From an uncultured Alphaproteobacteria bacterium (GTDB taxonomy: Bacteria; Pseudomonadota; Alphaproteobacteria; RUG11792), in the NCBI GenBank assembly GCA_905236375.1, contig CAJOOW010000137.1:1-6082 (forward strand): a stretch of DNA of 6,082 bases, in the 5' to 3' direction. A program made the position numbers and the translations under genes. Below are positions 6,064 to 6,082 of the stretch, piece by piece. Within the stretch, counting starts at the first letter, position 1. Every line of letters starts with the position of its first letter. The notes under the pieces were generated by a model. The model made no database searches, had not been told where the DNA came from, and saw only the letters and a program-made list of their open reading frames with translations.

Positions 6064-6082
6064 ACTGGCGGGTCTAAGCGAT

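Noticed and set aside
1..6082. CRISPR array, insertion sequence, tRNA or rRNA
   Set aside because: No regularly spaced repeats, transposase-like frames, terminal inverted repeats or RNA-gene signatures were found on reading the window.

Overview
The window looks like chromosome from an AT-rich alphaproteobacterium. The best evidence is the FtsZ sequence: its T7-loop neighbourhood ([22 protein letters not shown] type) and its [10 protein letters not shown] stretch are alphaproteobacterial in style. High A+T, AT-rich intergenic regions and TTG start codons would suit a Holosporales/Rickettsiales-like or other reduced-genome lineage, but the exact lineage is inference.

Layout, all genes on the + strand. 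(1) 157-3408 is a tightly packed four-gene run: a 60-residue winged-helix-like protein, a COG1237-type metallo-beta-lactamase-fold hydrolase, glmM (phosphoglucosamine mutase) and a family 25 glycosyltransferase with an N-terminal hydrophobic anchor. Gaps between genes are 8-14 bp, so this is probably one operon. (2) After a 167-bp gap with a good sigma70-type promoter comes ftsZ, followed 2 bp later by a divergent NuoA-like (complex I subunit A) membrane protein. (3) After a 177-bp gap with another sigma70-type promoter and a small inverted repeat comes ndk (nucleoside diphosphate kinase), closed by a long interrupted hairpin followed by T-tracts, the clearest terminator in the window. The last ~80 bp hold a TATAAT box that may belong to a gene beyond the edge.

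Functionally, glmM (UDP-GlcNAc precursor supply), the GT25 glycosyltransferase (surface glycan/LPS type) and ftsZ (division ring) fit an envelope and division theme. ndk (NTP balance) is housekeeping. The first two genes are the odd ones out: both resemble families that I associate mainly with methanogenic archaea and anaerobic bacteria, so they may be a transferred pair in front of glmM.

No CRISPR array, transposase, tRNA or rRNA gene was recognised, and nothing here amounts to a clear new defence or mobile system. The observations most worth following up are the NuoA-like gene behind ftsZ with an altered acidic pair, the HTH/MBL pair, the variant FtsZ C-terminal peptide, and the structured regions flanking ndk.
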